Source: Streptomyces marianii (GTDB lineage Bacteria > Actinomycetota > Actinomycetes > Streptomycetales > Streptomycetaceae). From it: a stretch of DNA of 64,000 nt. The notes beneath the pieces are model-generated. The model was not told the origin of the DNA, did not search any database, and worked only from the letters and a program-made list of their open reading frames with translations. Each line of letters starts with the position of its first letter. Position 1 is the first letter of the stretch. Shown piece by piece: positions 16,459-25,474 of the stretch. The DNA lies in contig NZ_VAWE01000001.1 of assembly GCF_005795905.1 (NCBI RefSeq), positions 1,860,001 to 1,924,000 on the forward strand, written 5' to 3'. The translations under genes were made by a program, and so were the position numbers.

Positions 16459-17385
16459 CTACTTCAGGGCACCCGCCGTGAGGCCCGCGACGACCTGGCG
16501 CTGGAAGACGACGTACGCGGCCAGCACCGGCAGCATCGCCATCACCAGGCCCGCGAACAGGCCCGACCAGTCCCCCTTGTACCCCTGGCTGACGGCCAGC
16601 TGCACCAGGCCCTGGGACAGCACCTTGTTCTCCTGCTCGGTGTTCAGCACCGTCGGCAGCATGTACTGGTTCCACTGGCCCAGGAAGTTGAAGATCCCGA
16701 CGCTGATCAGACCGGGCTTGGCCATCGGCAGCATGACCTGGAAGAACGTCCGGGTGTGCGAGGCCCCGTCGATCAGCGCCGCCTCCGCCACCGAGGTCGG
16801 CAGCGTACGGAAGAAGGCGGTCAGGAAGAACACGGTGAACGGCAGCGAGTAGGCGATGTAGACCAGGATCAGGCCGTGGATCGTGTTCAGGAGCTGAATG
16901 TTGTTCATGACGTAGAACAACGGGACCAGCGCGAGCATGATCGGGAAGCTCATCCCCCCGATGAAGAGGAAGTAGATGAAGCGGTTGCCCGGGAAGTCGA
17001 ACCGGGCGAGGACGTACGCCGCCATCGAGCCCAGCAGAAGGGTGCCCGCGAGGGAGCCGGCGACCACCAGAACGGTGTTCAGGAAGTAGTCGCTCATGTG
17101 CGCCTGGCCCCAGGCACGGGACCAGTTCTCGAAGTGGAGCCGGTCCGGCAGCGACCACGGCGAGCTGAAGATCGCGTTGTCGTCCTTGAAGGACGTCATC
17201 ACCGCCCACAGCAGCGGCATGACGACCATGAAGGCCCAGAGGACCAGCATTCCGTGCGAGAAGACGTTGAGGATCCTGCCGTCGCCGCGCTTCCCCGCCT
17301 TCGGTTTCGCGCCGGGCAGATCGGTCCTCACCACGTGCGGCAGGGGCTCCGCGGTGCCGGCGGGAGAGGTTTCGGTCGTCTTCAT
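16459..17385 (-). CDS. ngcG: Carbohydrate ABC transporter permease, MalG type (NgcG-like)
   Basis: The 308-residue CUT1 permease has six membrane segments and the cytoplasmic ATPase-contact loop EAALIDGASHTRTFFQVMLPMAKPG near residue 190-215. An Arg/Lys-rich N-terminal tail precedes the first membrane span. Its ATG follows the upstream permease stop by 1 nt, so the two form a coupled pair. No ATPase gene is present, as in other streptomycete CUT1 operons, which share the general ATPase MsiK encoded elsewhere. Assignment to N-acetylglucosamine/chitooligosaccharide uptake rests on the binding protein and on synteny remembered from SCO6005-SCO6007. Confidence 0.85.
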   Translation of the reverse strand: MKTTETSPAGTAEPLPHVVRTDLPGAKPKAGKRGDGRILNVFSHGMLVLWAFMVVMPLLWAVMTSFKDDNAIFSSPWSLPDRLHFENWSRAWGQAHMSDYFLNTVLVVAGSLAGTLLLGSMAAYVLARFDFPGNRFIYFLFIGGMSFPIMLALVPLFYVMNNIQLLNTIHGLILVYIAYSLPFTVFFLTAFFRTLPTSVAEAALIDGASHTRTFFQVMLPMAKPGLISVGIFNFLGQWNQYMLPTVLNTEQENKVLSQGLVQLAVSQGYKGDWSGLFAGLVMAMLPVLAAYVVFQRQVVAGLTAGALK

Positions 17386-17386
17386 C

Positions 17387-18310
17387 TCAGTACTCCAGGC
17401 GCTCGCGCCGGCCCAGCTTCATCACGACGGCCGCGAAGGCCAGCGTGACGACCAGCAGGGCGACGCCGATCGTGGTCGCGTAGGCCGCCGCACCGTCGCG
17501 GAACGCCGACTGGTACACGTACAGCACCATCACCGTGGTCGAGTAGTCGGGACCGCCGGGCCCCGTCGTCATGATCTGCACCACCGCGAAGGACTCGGCG
17601 CCGAGCGCGAGGATGCCCATGTAGACCCAGCCCGACTGGATGGTGTCCCACAGCAGCGGCAGCGTGATCCGGAAGAAGGTGGTGATCCTGCTCGCGCCGT
17701 CCAACAGCGCCGCCTCGTAGAAGTCCTTCGGGATCGACGCCATACCCGCGGAGAAGAGGACGACGAAGAAGCCGACCGTGGACCAGACGAGGACCGCCAT
17801 CACACACCACAGGGCGAGGTCCGGGTCACCGAGCCAGAGCGGCTGGACGTCGCCGAGCCCGATCGCCTTGAGCCCGGAATTGATCGCTCCGCTCTCCGGG
17901 TTGTACGCGAACTGGAAGAGCAGGGCGACGATCGCGATCGACAGCACCTGCGGGAAGAAGTAGGCGATCTTGTAGAACGACGACCCCCGCACCCCGGAGA
18001 CCGCGGCCCCCCTCCGGTGCCGCCCGCCGACGTTGATCATGAAGGCGAAGAACAGGGCGAGGCCGATCGTCACCACCGGCAGCAGCAGCGCGAACAGCAG
18101 GCTGTGCCGGAGCGACTTCCAGAAGACGTCGTCGCCCCACAGCCGTGCGTAGTTGTCGAAGCCGACCATGGAGAAGTCCGGGCTCAGACCGGTCCAGTCC
18201 GTGAACGAGTAGTAGATGGACTGGACGAACGGCCAGAGCACGAAGAGCGCGTACAGCGCCAGGGGCGCCGCCAGGAACCCCACGATGAACCGGTACTTGC
18301 CGTGCTGCAT
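17387..18310 (-). CDS. ngcF: Carbohydrate ABC transporter permease, MalF type (NgcF-like)
   Basis: The 307-residue CUT1 permease has six membrane segments and the EAA loop YEAALLDGASRITTFFRITLPLLW near residue 205-230. ATG 18310 (MQHGKYRFIVGF) is chosen because it precedes the first membrane span by the usual distance. The ribosome site is weak, and an upstream extension would cross the intergenic hairpin. With NgcG it forms the membrane channel of the importer, presumably energised by an unlinked MsiK-type ATPase. Confidence 0.85.
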   Translation of the reverse strand: MQHGKYRFIVGFLAAPLALYALFVLWPFVQSIYYSFTDWTGLSPDFSMVGFDNYARLWGDDVFWKSLRHSLLFALLLPVVTIGLALFFAFMINVGGRHRRGAAVSGVRGSSFYKIAYFFPQVLSIAIVALLFQFAYNPESGAINSGLKAIGLGDVQPLWLGDPDLALWCVMAVLVWSTVGFFVVLFSAGMASIPKDFYEAALLDGASRITTFFRITLPLLWDTIQSGWVYMGILALGAESFAVVQIMTTGPGGPDYSTTVMVLYVYQSAFRDGAAAYATTIGVALLVVTLAFAAVVMKLGRRERLEY

Positions 18311-18360
18311 GGTTACCGACCCCGATCTTCCGGAGTGTGCCGCCGCTGGTGCAGTGTGCT

Positions 18361-18383
18361 CCCGGGGGCGCGCCGCCCCCGGG
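18361..18383 (-). terminator. Hairpin between ngcE and ngcF
   Basis: Perfect 9-bp stem CCCGGGGGC / GCCCCCGGG with a 5-nt loop in the 85-nt spacer after the binding-protein gene. It is analogous to the xylF-xylG hairpin and likely sets the ratio of binding protein to permease. Confidence 0.55.
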
Positions 18384-18395
18384 TGCACAGGCCGC

Positions 18396-19847
18396 TCACT
18401 GGTGCTTGTACTTCTTGACGGACGAGTCCTGGGCAGCCCTGTCGGCGAATCCCTGGATCTTGCTGACGGCCTCGGCCGGGGTGAGCCGTCCGGCCATCAT
18501 CTCGCCCAGACCGGCCACGCCGATCTGCTCCTTCTGGAGCTTGACGTACCAGTCCTGCAGACGCGGGTTGACGACGTTCCCGCCGGCCTTCTCCAGCGCG
18601 GCGACACCCGACTTCAGACCCGGCGTCAGCGCGATGCCGTCGGTTCCGCCGTTGAACGCGGTCAGCGACTTGACCTGCTTGGTGAAGTTCTTCGAGGACT
18701 CCTCGCCGAGCATGATGCGCAGCTGTTCCATGCCGCCCTCGACGTTCTTCGCCTTCGCCGGGACGATGAACGGCTCACCGCCGGAGGCCCAGAGGGTGCC
18801 GAAGGGCATCTTGTCCGAGGCGTCCAGGCCGGACGGCGCGGAGACGGCCAGGTTGAAGTCCTTCGGCATGGTGCTGGCCGCCTCGTTCTCCACCCAGGAG
18901 CCGTTGGGGATGAACAGCGCCTTGCCCTTGGTCCAGGCGGTCTGTGACTGGATGTGGTCCAGGCCCGGGGTGCCCTTGAGGACGTAGCCCTTCTTGTAGA
19001 GCTCGTAGTACGCCTCGAACGCGGCCTTGACGGCCGGGTGCTTCCAGGCGTTCGGCTCCAGGTTGTCGATGGAGTCCAGGACCTCCCGACCGCCGATCTT
19101 GGCGATGAACGGGTAGAGCGAGAAGGGGAGGTAGTAGGGATGCTTGCCGGCGTACGTCCAGCCCGCGATGCCCTGCTTCTTCGCCTTCTCGCACAGGGCG
19201 AGCATCTCGTCCCAGGTCTCGGGGTACTGCGCGTCGAGCCGGTCGAGCGCGGTCTGCGAGTACCAGACGCCGTAGACGGTGTAGGCGTAGTAGAGGATCC
19301 ACACGGGCGCGCCGTCGAACTGGCCCATCTCGACGATGCCGGGGCGCAGGGTGTCCCGGACCTTCTTGTTCGGGTCGTCGACGGAGGGCGCGTCCAGCAG
19401 CGGGGTGAGGTCGGCGAGCTGCTTCTTGCCGACGAGGACGCCCATGTCCATCTGCTCGGCCCCGGAGTTGTCGATGAGGTCCGGCGGGGTGCCGCCGTTG
19501 AAGCGGGGCTGGAGCTCGGACTGGATCTTCTGGGTGGCCTTGTGCTCGACCTTGGGGGCCTTGGGGAAGGCCGCGTTGTACTTCTTCTCCGCGTCGATCG
19601 CGTACTGCTGCCCGAAACCCCCGTCGAAGATGACGACTTCGAGGGCCGCGGTCTCGTTGACGCCGAGCGGGTTGGCCTTGGTGACCTTCCCCTTCTCGAC
19701 CTTGGAGCCGCCGGCTCCGCCGTCGCCGCTCGCGCAGGCGGAAAGGAAGCTCATCGTGGGAATGGTGACCAGGCCGAGCGCCGCGGACCGCTTGATCAGG
19801 TCGCGGCGGCCGAGACCGCCGTTCGAGTGGCCGGAGGTGGATCCCAT
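18396..19847 (-). CDS. ngcE: Carbohydrate-binding lipoprotein of an ABC importer (NgcE-like)
   Basis: The 483-residue extracytoplasmic binding protein has a signal region GRRDLIKRSAALGLVTIPTMS ending in a lipobox LSAC. The twin arginine suggests Tat export. The mature part has the solute-binding family 1 features, such as the YPETWDEMLALCEKAKKQGIAGWTYAG segment. Both the overall length and the insertion-rich sequence match the NgcE type, which in S. olivaceoviridis and S. coelicolor binds N-acetylglucosamine and chitooligosaccharides (from memory). It heads the operon. The divergent GH92 mannosidase might also feed this locus, so a mannose-containing glycan ligand remains possible. Confidence 0.82.
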   Translation of the reverse strand: MGSTSGHSNGGLGRRDLIKRSAALGLVTIPTMSFLSACASGDGGAGGSKVEKGKVTKANPLGVNETAALEVVIFDGGFGQQYAIDAEKKYNAAFPKAPKVEHKATQKIQSELQPRFNGGTPPDLIDNSGAEQMDMGVLVGKKQLADLTPLLDAPSVDDPNKKVRDTLRPGIVEMGQFDGAPVWILYYAYTVYGVWYSQTALDRLDAQYPETWDEMLALCEKAKKQGIAGWTYAGKHPYYLPFSLYPFIAKIGGREVLDSIDNLEPNAWKHPAVKAAFEAYYELYKKGYVLKGTPGLDHIQSQTAWTKGKALFIPNGSWVENEAASTMPKDFNLAVSAPSGLDASDKMPFGTLWASGGEPFIVPAKAKNVEGGMEQLRIMLGEESSKNFTKQVKSLTAFNGGTDGIALTPGLKSGVAALEKAGGNVVNPRLQDWYVKLQKEQIGVAGLGEMMAGRLTPAEAVSKIQGFADRAAQDSSVKKYKHQ

Positions 19848-20061
19848 GCTGAAGTCCTCGCCTTCTCCAGGACTCAGGCGGTGAACCGGTCGCCCGCCTT
19901 CCTGGGATGAAGGGCCCCGCCACCGCGGTCAATTGCTGAAGCTGGTCGTGCAGGGGTAATACCGTGGCAGTGGGAACGGACTTCTGCCCGGGCCGCAGAC
20001 GATACTTCGCCTGCCCGTTCCCCCCGGCCCTTCGCCGTGTCTTCCGGCGAGGCGGACGCCG

Positions 20062-20077
20062 ACAGGTATAGTCCACT
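20062..20077 (-). promoter_or_regulatory. dre-like (DasR) site upstream of ngcE
   Basis: On the minus strand the sequence AGTGGACTATACCTGT matches 12 of 16 positions of the DasR consensus AGTGGTCTAGACCACT as I remember it. DasR is the GlcNAc-responsive GntR repressor of streptomycetes, so a site about 215 nt before an NgcE-type gene makes sense. Binding is inferred. Confidence 0.45.
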
Positions 20078-20277
20078 TCCCGCCCACGGAGCAAGATCGA
20101 AAGCAAGGTTGCGCGGCAGTCTTTCCCGAGTTGAGACCTCCCGCACACGGTAGCGGCGAGCGCGGGGAATCCACCGCGGGAAACTCACCGAACCGGCCGA
20201 AAACCAACCCGCCGCACCGTCAACACCCTTGACACCCCGCGGCACTTACTCCCTACTAGTGCCTGCGCATTGCTCCT

Positions 20278-20289
20278 GACAACGTTGTC
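20278..20289. promoter_or_regulatory. Palindromic operator before the GH92 gene
   Basis: Perfect 12-bp palindrome GACAACGTTGTC, 31 nt upstream of the GH92 start. The shape (TGNNAACGTTNNCA-like) is that of a LacI-family operator, so a sugar-responsive LacI repressor probably controls the mannosidase. Confidence 0.55.
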
Positions 20290-20319
20290 TATCGCTTCGG
20301 CGGGAGGAACGGCTTCGAC

Positions 20320-23300
20320 ATGCGGCCAAGATCCAGCCCCAGGCACCCCCACGCCCGCTCGGCCGCCCTGGTGGCGGCCGCTTCCCTGCTGGTGGTGACG
20401 GCGCAGTCGGCGGCCGTCGCCCTGCCCGCCCGTCCCCCGGCCCCCGCGCCGGAGTTCTCCACTTCGTTCGAGGCGGACGAGGCCCAGCCCGACTGGCGCA
20501 ACACCGTGGACACGGGACCGGACGGCGCGAAGCGGTCCGACGGGGTCGACGGCGGCTTCGCCTCGGGCATACCGGGCAATGTCACCGACAAGGTCGTCGA
20601 ACTGCGCGCCAGCGGCGAGAACGCCGGCGCCGGTGAGACCAAGGAGAACCTGGTCGACCTCCAGCCGTCCACCAAATGGCTCACGTTCGAACCGACCGGC
20701 TGGGTCGAGTTCGACACGGACAGCCCCGTCAGGGTCGTCACCTATGCGCTGACCTCGGCCAACGACGTCGACGAGCGCGACCCGAAGGACTGGACGCTCA
20801 AGGGCTCGGAGAACGGCGAGGACTGGACGGTCCTGGACACCCGCGAGGGCCAGACGTTCGAGAAGCGCTTCCAGACGAAGACGTACGGCATCGACCCGGG
20901 GAAGGCCGGCTCGTACGCGCACTACCGCCTGGAGATCACCCGCAACAACGGGGCCTCGGGCATCGTCCAGCTCGCCGACGTGCAGTTCTCCGACGGCGAC
21001 ACCGGCAGCCCGGTGCCGGAGGACATGCGCAGCCACGTCGACCGCGGTCCCGCCGGTTCCCCGACGGCGAAGGCCAACGCCGGCTTCACCGGCAAGCGCG
21101 CCCTGCGGTACGCGGGCACGCACAAACCGGACGGCCGCGCCTACTCGTACAACAAGGTCTTCGACGTCGACACGGCAGTGCGGCGGGACACCGAGCTGTC
21201 GTACCGCATCTTCCCTTCGATGGCCGAGACCGATCTCAACTACCCGGCCACCAGCGTGGCGGTCGACCTGGCGTTCACCGACGGCACCTATCTGAGCGAC
21301 CTCCGGGCGGTGGACTCGCACGGCGGGCTGTTGACGCCGCGCGGCCAGGGTGCGGCGAAGCGGCTCTACGTCAACCAGTGGAACCAGGTCGCGTCCCGGA
21401 TCGGCTCGGTGGCCGCGGGCAAGACCGTGGACCGGATCCTCGTGGCGTACGACGCGCCCAAGGGTCCGGCGAAGTTCCAGGGGTGGATCGATGACGTCCG
21501 CATCGCCCCGAAGCCGCCGGAGAAGCGGCTCGCCCGTCTGTCCGACTACGCCTCGACCGTGCGCGGCACCAACTCCAGCGGCTCGTTCTCGCGCGGCAAC
21601 ACCTTCCCGGCGACGGCTGTCCCGCACGGCTTCAACTTCTGGACGCCGGTGACCAACGCCGGCTCGCTGAGCTGGCTGTACGAGTACGCACGCGCCAACA
21701 ACGCCGACAACCTGCCCACGGTGCAGGCGTTCAGCGCCAGCCACGAGCCGAGCCCGTGGATGGGCGACCGGCAGACCTTCCAGCTGATGCCGTCCGTCGC
21801 CGAGGGCATTCCGGACACGGGCCGCGCCGCCCGCGCCCTGCCCTTCCGCCACGAGAAGGAGACCGCCCGCCCGCACTACTACGGCGTGACGTTCGAGAAC
21901 GGGCTGAAGGCGGAGATCACCCCCACCGACCACGCGGCGATGATGCGGTTCACCTACCCCGGCGACCACGCGTCGGTCGTCTTCGACAACGTCACGGAGC
22001 AGGCCGGGCTGACGCTCGATCCGCAGACCCGCTCCTTCACCGGCTACTCCGACGTGAAGAGCGGACTGTCCACGGGCGCCACCCGGCTGTTCGTGTACGG
22101 CGTCTTCGACGCGCCCGTCACCTCGTCCGCGTCCCAGGGCGTCAAGGGCCACCTCCGGTTCGACGCCGGTGAGGACCGCACGGTCACCCTGCGCATCGCC
22201 ACCTCGCTGATCAGCGTCGACCAGGCCAGGGAGAACCTCGCGCAGGAGATCCCCGCGTCCGCGTCCTTCGGCCGCGTCAAGGACCGTGCGCAGGACGCCT
22301 GGGACGACCTGCTCGGCCGGGTCGAGGTCGAGGGCGCCACCCACGACCAGCTGGTGACCCTCTACTCCTCGCTCTACCGGCTGTACCTCTACCCGAACTC
22401 CGGGTTCGAGAAGGTCGACGGCAAGGACAGGTACGCCAGCCCCTTCTCGCCGCAGACCGGCCCGGACACCCCGACCCACACGGGCGCGAAGATCGTCGAC
22501 GGCCGGATGTACGTCAACAACGGCTTCTGGGACACCTACCGGACGACCTGGCCGGCCTACTCCTTCCTCACCCCCAAGAAGGCGGGGGAACTGGTCGACG
22601 GATTCGTCCAGCAGTACCGGGACGGCGGCTGGATCTCCCGCTGGTCCTCCCCCGGCTACGCCGATCTGATGACCGGCACCTCCTCCGACGTCGCCTTCGC
22701 CGACGCCTATGTGAAGGGCGTCCGCGGCTTCGACGCGGAGAAGGCCTACGAGGCGGCGCTGAAGAACGCGACGGTGACCCCGCCGCACCGGGGCGTGGGG
22801 CGCAAGGGCATGGAGACCTCGCCGTTCCTCGGCTACGCCTCCACCGAGACGCACGAGGGCCTGTCGTGGTCGCTGGAGGGCTACCTCAACGACTACGGCC
22901 TGTCGAAGATGGCCGACGCCCTCTGGGCGAAGACGAAGAAGGCGCGCTACAAGGACGAGTCCGCGTACTTCCGGAACCGGGCCCGGAACTACGTGACGCT
23001 GTTCGACAAGAAGGCGGGATTCTTCCAGGGACGCGATCTCGAGGGCGACTGGAGGGTGCCGTCGGACACGTACGACCCCAGGGTCTGGGGCTACGACTAC
23101 ACCGAGACCAACGGCTGGGGCTATGCGTTCACCGCGCCGCAGGACAGCCGCGGTCTGGCGAATCTCTACGGCGGACGGCCGGCCCTCGGGAAGAAGCTCG
23201 ACACCTATTTCGCCACCCCGGAGACGGCGTCACCGGAGTTCGTCGGCTCGTACGGCAGCGTCATCCACGAGATGACCGAGGCCCGTGACGTGCGGATGGG

Positions 23301-24150
23301 CATGTACGGGCACTCCAACCAGGTCGCCCACCACGTCACCTACATGTACAACGCGGCCTCGCAGCCGTGGAAGACGCAGGAGAAGGTGCGCGAGGTCATG
23401 TCCCGCCTCTACACCGGCAGCGAGATCGGGCAGGGCTACCACGGCGACGAGGACAACGGCGAGCAGTCGGCCTGGTTCCTGTTCTCCGCACTCGGCTTCT
23501 ATCCGCTGGTGATGGGCAGTGGGGAGTACGCGGTCGGCTCGCCGCTCTTCACCAAGGCGACGGTCCACCTGGAGAACGGCCGCGAACTCGTGGTGAAGGC
23601 GCCCCGGAACAGCGCCCGCAACATCTACGTCCAGGGCCTGAAGGTGAACGGGAAGCGCTGGAACTCCACCGCCCTCCCGCACGCGCTGCTGGCGCGGGGC
23701 GGCACGCTGGAGTTCGCCATGGGGCCGAAGCCGTCGCGCTGGGGCACGGGCAGAGCCGCCGCGCCCGTCTCGGTCACCGAGGACGACGAGGTGCCCTCGC
23801 CCCGCCGCGACGCGACCAGCGGCACGGGCGCGCTCTTCGACGACACCTCCGGTACGGAGACGGCGCTGGAGGCGGCCGTGGACCTGCCGGTCGCGGAGGG
23901 CACCCGGGCCGTGCAGTACACGCTCACCTCGGCGGCCCGCGACAAGGCCCCGGCAGGCTGGGTGCTGCAGGGCTCCCGGGACGGCACCGCCTGGACCGAT
24001 CTGGACCGGCGTTCCGGCGAGTCGTTCGCGTGGGACCGGCAGACACGGGTCTTCACGGTCGCGCGCCCCGGCACGTACCGGCAGTACCGGCTGGTCCCCG
24101 CCGCGGGTGCGGCGCAGTCGGTGCTCGCGGAGGTAGAACTGATCTCCTGA
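20320..24150 (+). CDS. Secreted GH92 alpha-mannosidase with F5/8-C-type carbohydrate-binding modules
   Basis: The 1276-residue protein starts with a signal peptide (hydrophobic core SAALVAAASLLVVTAQSAAVA). A discoidin-like module follows (about 90-230, ASGENAGAGETKENLVDLQPSTKW...WVEFDT), then a jelly-roll region, and the GH92 catalytic part from about residue 410 to 1120. Typical GH92 segments are YYGVTFENGLKAEITPTDHAA, NGFWDTYRTTWPAYS, GYHGDEDNGEQSAWFLFSALGFYP and VGSPLFTK; the carboxylates lie around HEMTEARD and GDEDNGE. A second F5/8-C module ends the protein (about 1150-1276). GH92 enzymes are calcium-dependent exo-alpha-mannosidases, here probably attacking N-glycans or fungal mannan outside the cell. 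The ATG follows GGAGGA with a longish 11-nt spacer. Confidence 0.92.
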   Translation: MRPRSSPRHPHARSAALVAAASLLVVTAQSAAVALPARPPAPAPEFSTSFEADEAQPDWRNTVDTGPDGAKRSDGVDGGFASGIPGNVTDKVVELRASGENAGAGETKENLVDLQPSTKWLTFEPTGWVEFDTDSPVRVVTYALTSANDVDERDPKDWTLKGSENGEDWTVLDTREGQTFEKRFQTKTYGIDPGKAGSYAHYRLEITRNNGASGIVQLADVQFSDGDTGSPVPEDMRSHVDRGPAGSPTAKANAGFTGKRALRYAGTHKPDGRAYSYNKVFDVDTAVRRDTELSYRIFPSMAETDLNYPATSVAVDLAFTDGTYLSDLRAVDSHGGLLTPRGQGAAKRLYVNQWNQVASRIGSVAAGKTVDRILVAYDAPKGPAKFQGWIDDVRIAPKPPEKRLARLSDYASTVRGTNSSGSFSRGNTFPATAVPHGFNFWTPVTNAGSLSWLYEYARANNADNLPTVQAFSASHEPSPWMGDRQTFQLMPSVAEGIPDTGRAARALPFRHEKETARPHYYGVTFENGLKAEITPTDHAAMMRFTYPGDHASVVFDNVTEQAGLTLDPQTRSFTGYSDVKSGLSTGATRLFVYGVFDAPVTSSASQGVKGHLRFDAGEDRTVTLRIATSLISVDQARENLAQEIPASASFGRVKDRAQDAWDDLLGRVEVEGATHDQLVTLYSSLYRLYLYPNSGFEKVDGKDRYASPFSPQTGPDTPTHTGAKIVDGRMYVNNGFWDTYRTTWPAYSFLTPKKAGELVDGFVQQYRDGGWISRWSSPGYADLMTGTSSDVAFADAYVKGVRGFDAEKAYEAALKNATVTPPHRGVGRKGMETSPFLGYASTETHEGLSWSLEGYLNDYGLSKMADALWAKTKKARYKDESAYFRNRARNYVTLFDKKAGFFQGRDLEGDWRVPSDTYDPRVWGYDYTETNGWGYAFTAPQDSRGLANLYGGRPALGKKLDTYFATPETASPEFVGSYGSVIHEMTEARDVRMGMYGHSNQVAHHVTYMYNAASQPWKTQEKVREVMSRLYTGSEIGQGYHGDEDNGEQSAWFLFSALGFYPLVMGSGEYAVGSPLFTKATVHLENGRELVVKAPRNSARNIYVQGLKVNGKRWNSTALPHALLARGGTLEFAMGPKPSRWGTGRAAAPVSVTEDDEVPSPRRDATSGTGALFDDTSGTETALEAAVDLPVAEGTRAVQYTLTSAARDKAPAGWVLQGSRDGTAWTDLDRRSGESFAWDRQTRVFTVARPGTYRQYRLVPAAGAAQSVLAEVELIS

Positions 24151-24170
24151 CCGGTCCTCCGTCCCTGTCC

Positions 24171-24202
24171 GAGGCCGCAGTCCCCCAGGGGGCTGCGGCC
24201 TC
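24171..24202 (+). terminator. Terminator after the GH92 gene
   Basis: 10-bp arms GAGGCCGCAG / CTGCGGCCTC enclose a second short stem CCCCC/GGGGG, 21 nt after the stop codon. Confidence 0.75.
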
Positions 24203-24438
24203 CGCGCGCCTCGTCGCCGTGGCGGAGGAGCGGAGCCCGACCCGCGCATCGGAGCGGCCGTTCGTGCCGCTGCCCGTACCGCCCGAGCCGATCCGCCAGC
24301 CGGAGGGCCTGGCGGCTGCGGGGCCGTTCAGGCGCTCCGGGCCGGTACGGCGCTCACCGAACCCGGCCGGGTGCCGGCGCGGCGGGCCGTCGCCGGCGGC
24401 GGAACGGGATGCCGCGGGAGACGAGGGGGCGGCGCCGG

Positions 24439-24690
24439 ACCGGGCCGCGACCGGGAAGCGGACCACCATCGGGAACCGGGCAACAACCGGGCACCGGACG
24501 GCAGCGCGGGACCGGACCGCGACCGGGAAGCGGACCACCGCCAGGAACCGGACGATGGCGAATGCGCCGGATGACGGCGGGGCGCCGGAATACGGCGCCG
24601 GACCGGGCCGCAACCGGGGAGCGGACCACCGCCAGGAACCGGGCAACAACCGGGCACCGGACGGCGGCCCGGGACCGGACCGCGACCGGA
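24439..24690. repeat. Degenerate ACCGGG-rich minisatellite
   Basis: About 3.3 copies of a 70-90 bp unit that begins GACCGGRCCGCRACCGGGRAGCGGACCACC and continues with GGGCAACAACCGGGCACCGGACGG. Copies start near 24439, 24510, 24600 and 24673; the second carries a 20-bp extra segment. Several frames stay open only because of the base composition; I see no conserved protein. Confidence 0.7.
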
Positions 24691-24736
24691 CGGTGAAGGG
24701 CCGCACCCCTGCTCTTAGGGGTGCGGCCCTTCACCG
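24691..24736. terminator. Long perfect hairpin after the minisatellite
   Basis: Perfect 20-bp stem with arms CGGTGAAGGGCCGCACCCCT and its complement around a 6-nt loop GCTCTT. It is 540 nt after the GH92 stop with no gene between, so it may be a relic terminator of a lost gene or a stability element. Confidence 0.65.
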
Positions 24737-24760
24737 TGCTGCCGGACCGCCCGCACCGCG

Positions 24761-24794
24761 GGCATCCGCACGGCGGTACCGCCGTGCGGATGCC
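24761..24794. repeat. 34-bp perfect palindrome without a loop
   Basis: GGCATCCGCACGGCGGT followed directly by its exact reverse complement. A second partial copy of its GGTACCGCCGTGC core follows at 24795. No gene end lies next to it. Confidence 0.6.
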
Positions 24795-25234
24795 GGTACC
24801 GCCGTGCCCGCGGCGCCCCGGCCTGATGGCCGGACGCCGCCGGGCGGCCTACTTGCGGATCAGGCTCCGGAGCACGTACTGCGACGTGCTCCCGCTGCAC
24901 GGTAGTTCTGCAGGATCTCGAGGACGATGGCGTTCTGAGCAGTGGTCCTCGCATCAGATCGCCACAATGCGCATAGTTTCCGGGCGTGGAGAGCACATCT
25001 GGCTGAGTTTTCCTACCGCCAACGCAGCACCTCAACACGCGCGGCACAGCGAGTCAACGTGCTCCGTTGGCGGTTGCCCCGTGTTCCGCCCGCTGTTATG
25101 GCGGCGGGTCCGGGTCCTCGCGTGACCGGGCTCCTGTGCGCCCCTTCATTGCCGATCCCCGACCTCTCGCCAGTAGATGCTTCGGCGCGATCTCGTCGGC
25201 CTCTGCAAGGCTGACGGCATGGCCGACTCCGACG
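24795..25234. other. No gene recognised; left edge of the island
   Basis: About 440 nt of lower GC than the neighbours, with no convincing coding frame. It precedes an IS1380-type transposase fragment and may hold decayed insertion-sequence DNA. Confidence 0.4.
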
Positions 25235-25474
25235 ACCCGATCTGCTTCACGCTCGGCAGCCATCGACCTTGTGGCCTGGACCCGCGTCCTGCTGCTGGAC
25301 GGCGAGCCGGCTAGCGCCGAACCCAAGAGACTCCGCTTCCGGATCCTGCACGTCGCTGCCCGTCTCACCCGCGGCGGCCGCCTCCTCCTGCGGATCGCAG
25401 CAACCTGGCCCTGGCGACACCAACTCGCCGCCGCCTTCCAGCGTCTGGCCGCCCTACCCGGCCCCGCCAACTGA
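25235..25474 (+). pseudogene. C-terminal fragment of an IS1380-type transposase
   Basis: The last 75-80 residues of this frame (AAIDLVAWTRVLLLDGEPA, AEPKRLRFRILHVAARLTRG and ATWPWRHQLAAAFQRLAALP) match the well-known C-terminal end of IS1380-family DDE transposases. Everything upstream of it, including the catalytic domain, is missing or unrecognisable, and no terminal inverted repeat is visible. It is a dead remnant marking past insertion activity at the left side of the variable island. The family call comes from remembered motifs. Confidence 0.65.

Noticed and set aside
24053..24734. Open frames on both strands through the ACCGGG minisatellite
   Set aside because: All frames are open because of the repeat composition; no start signals or conserved residues.
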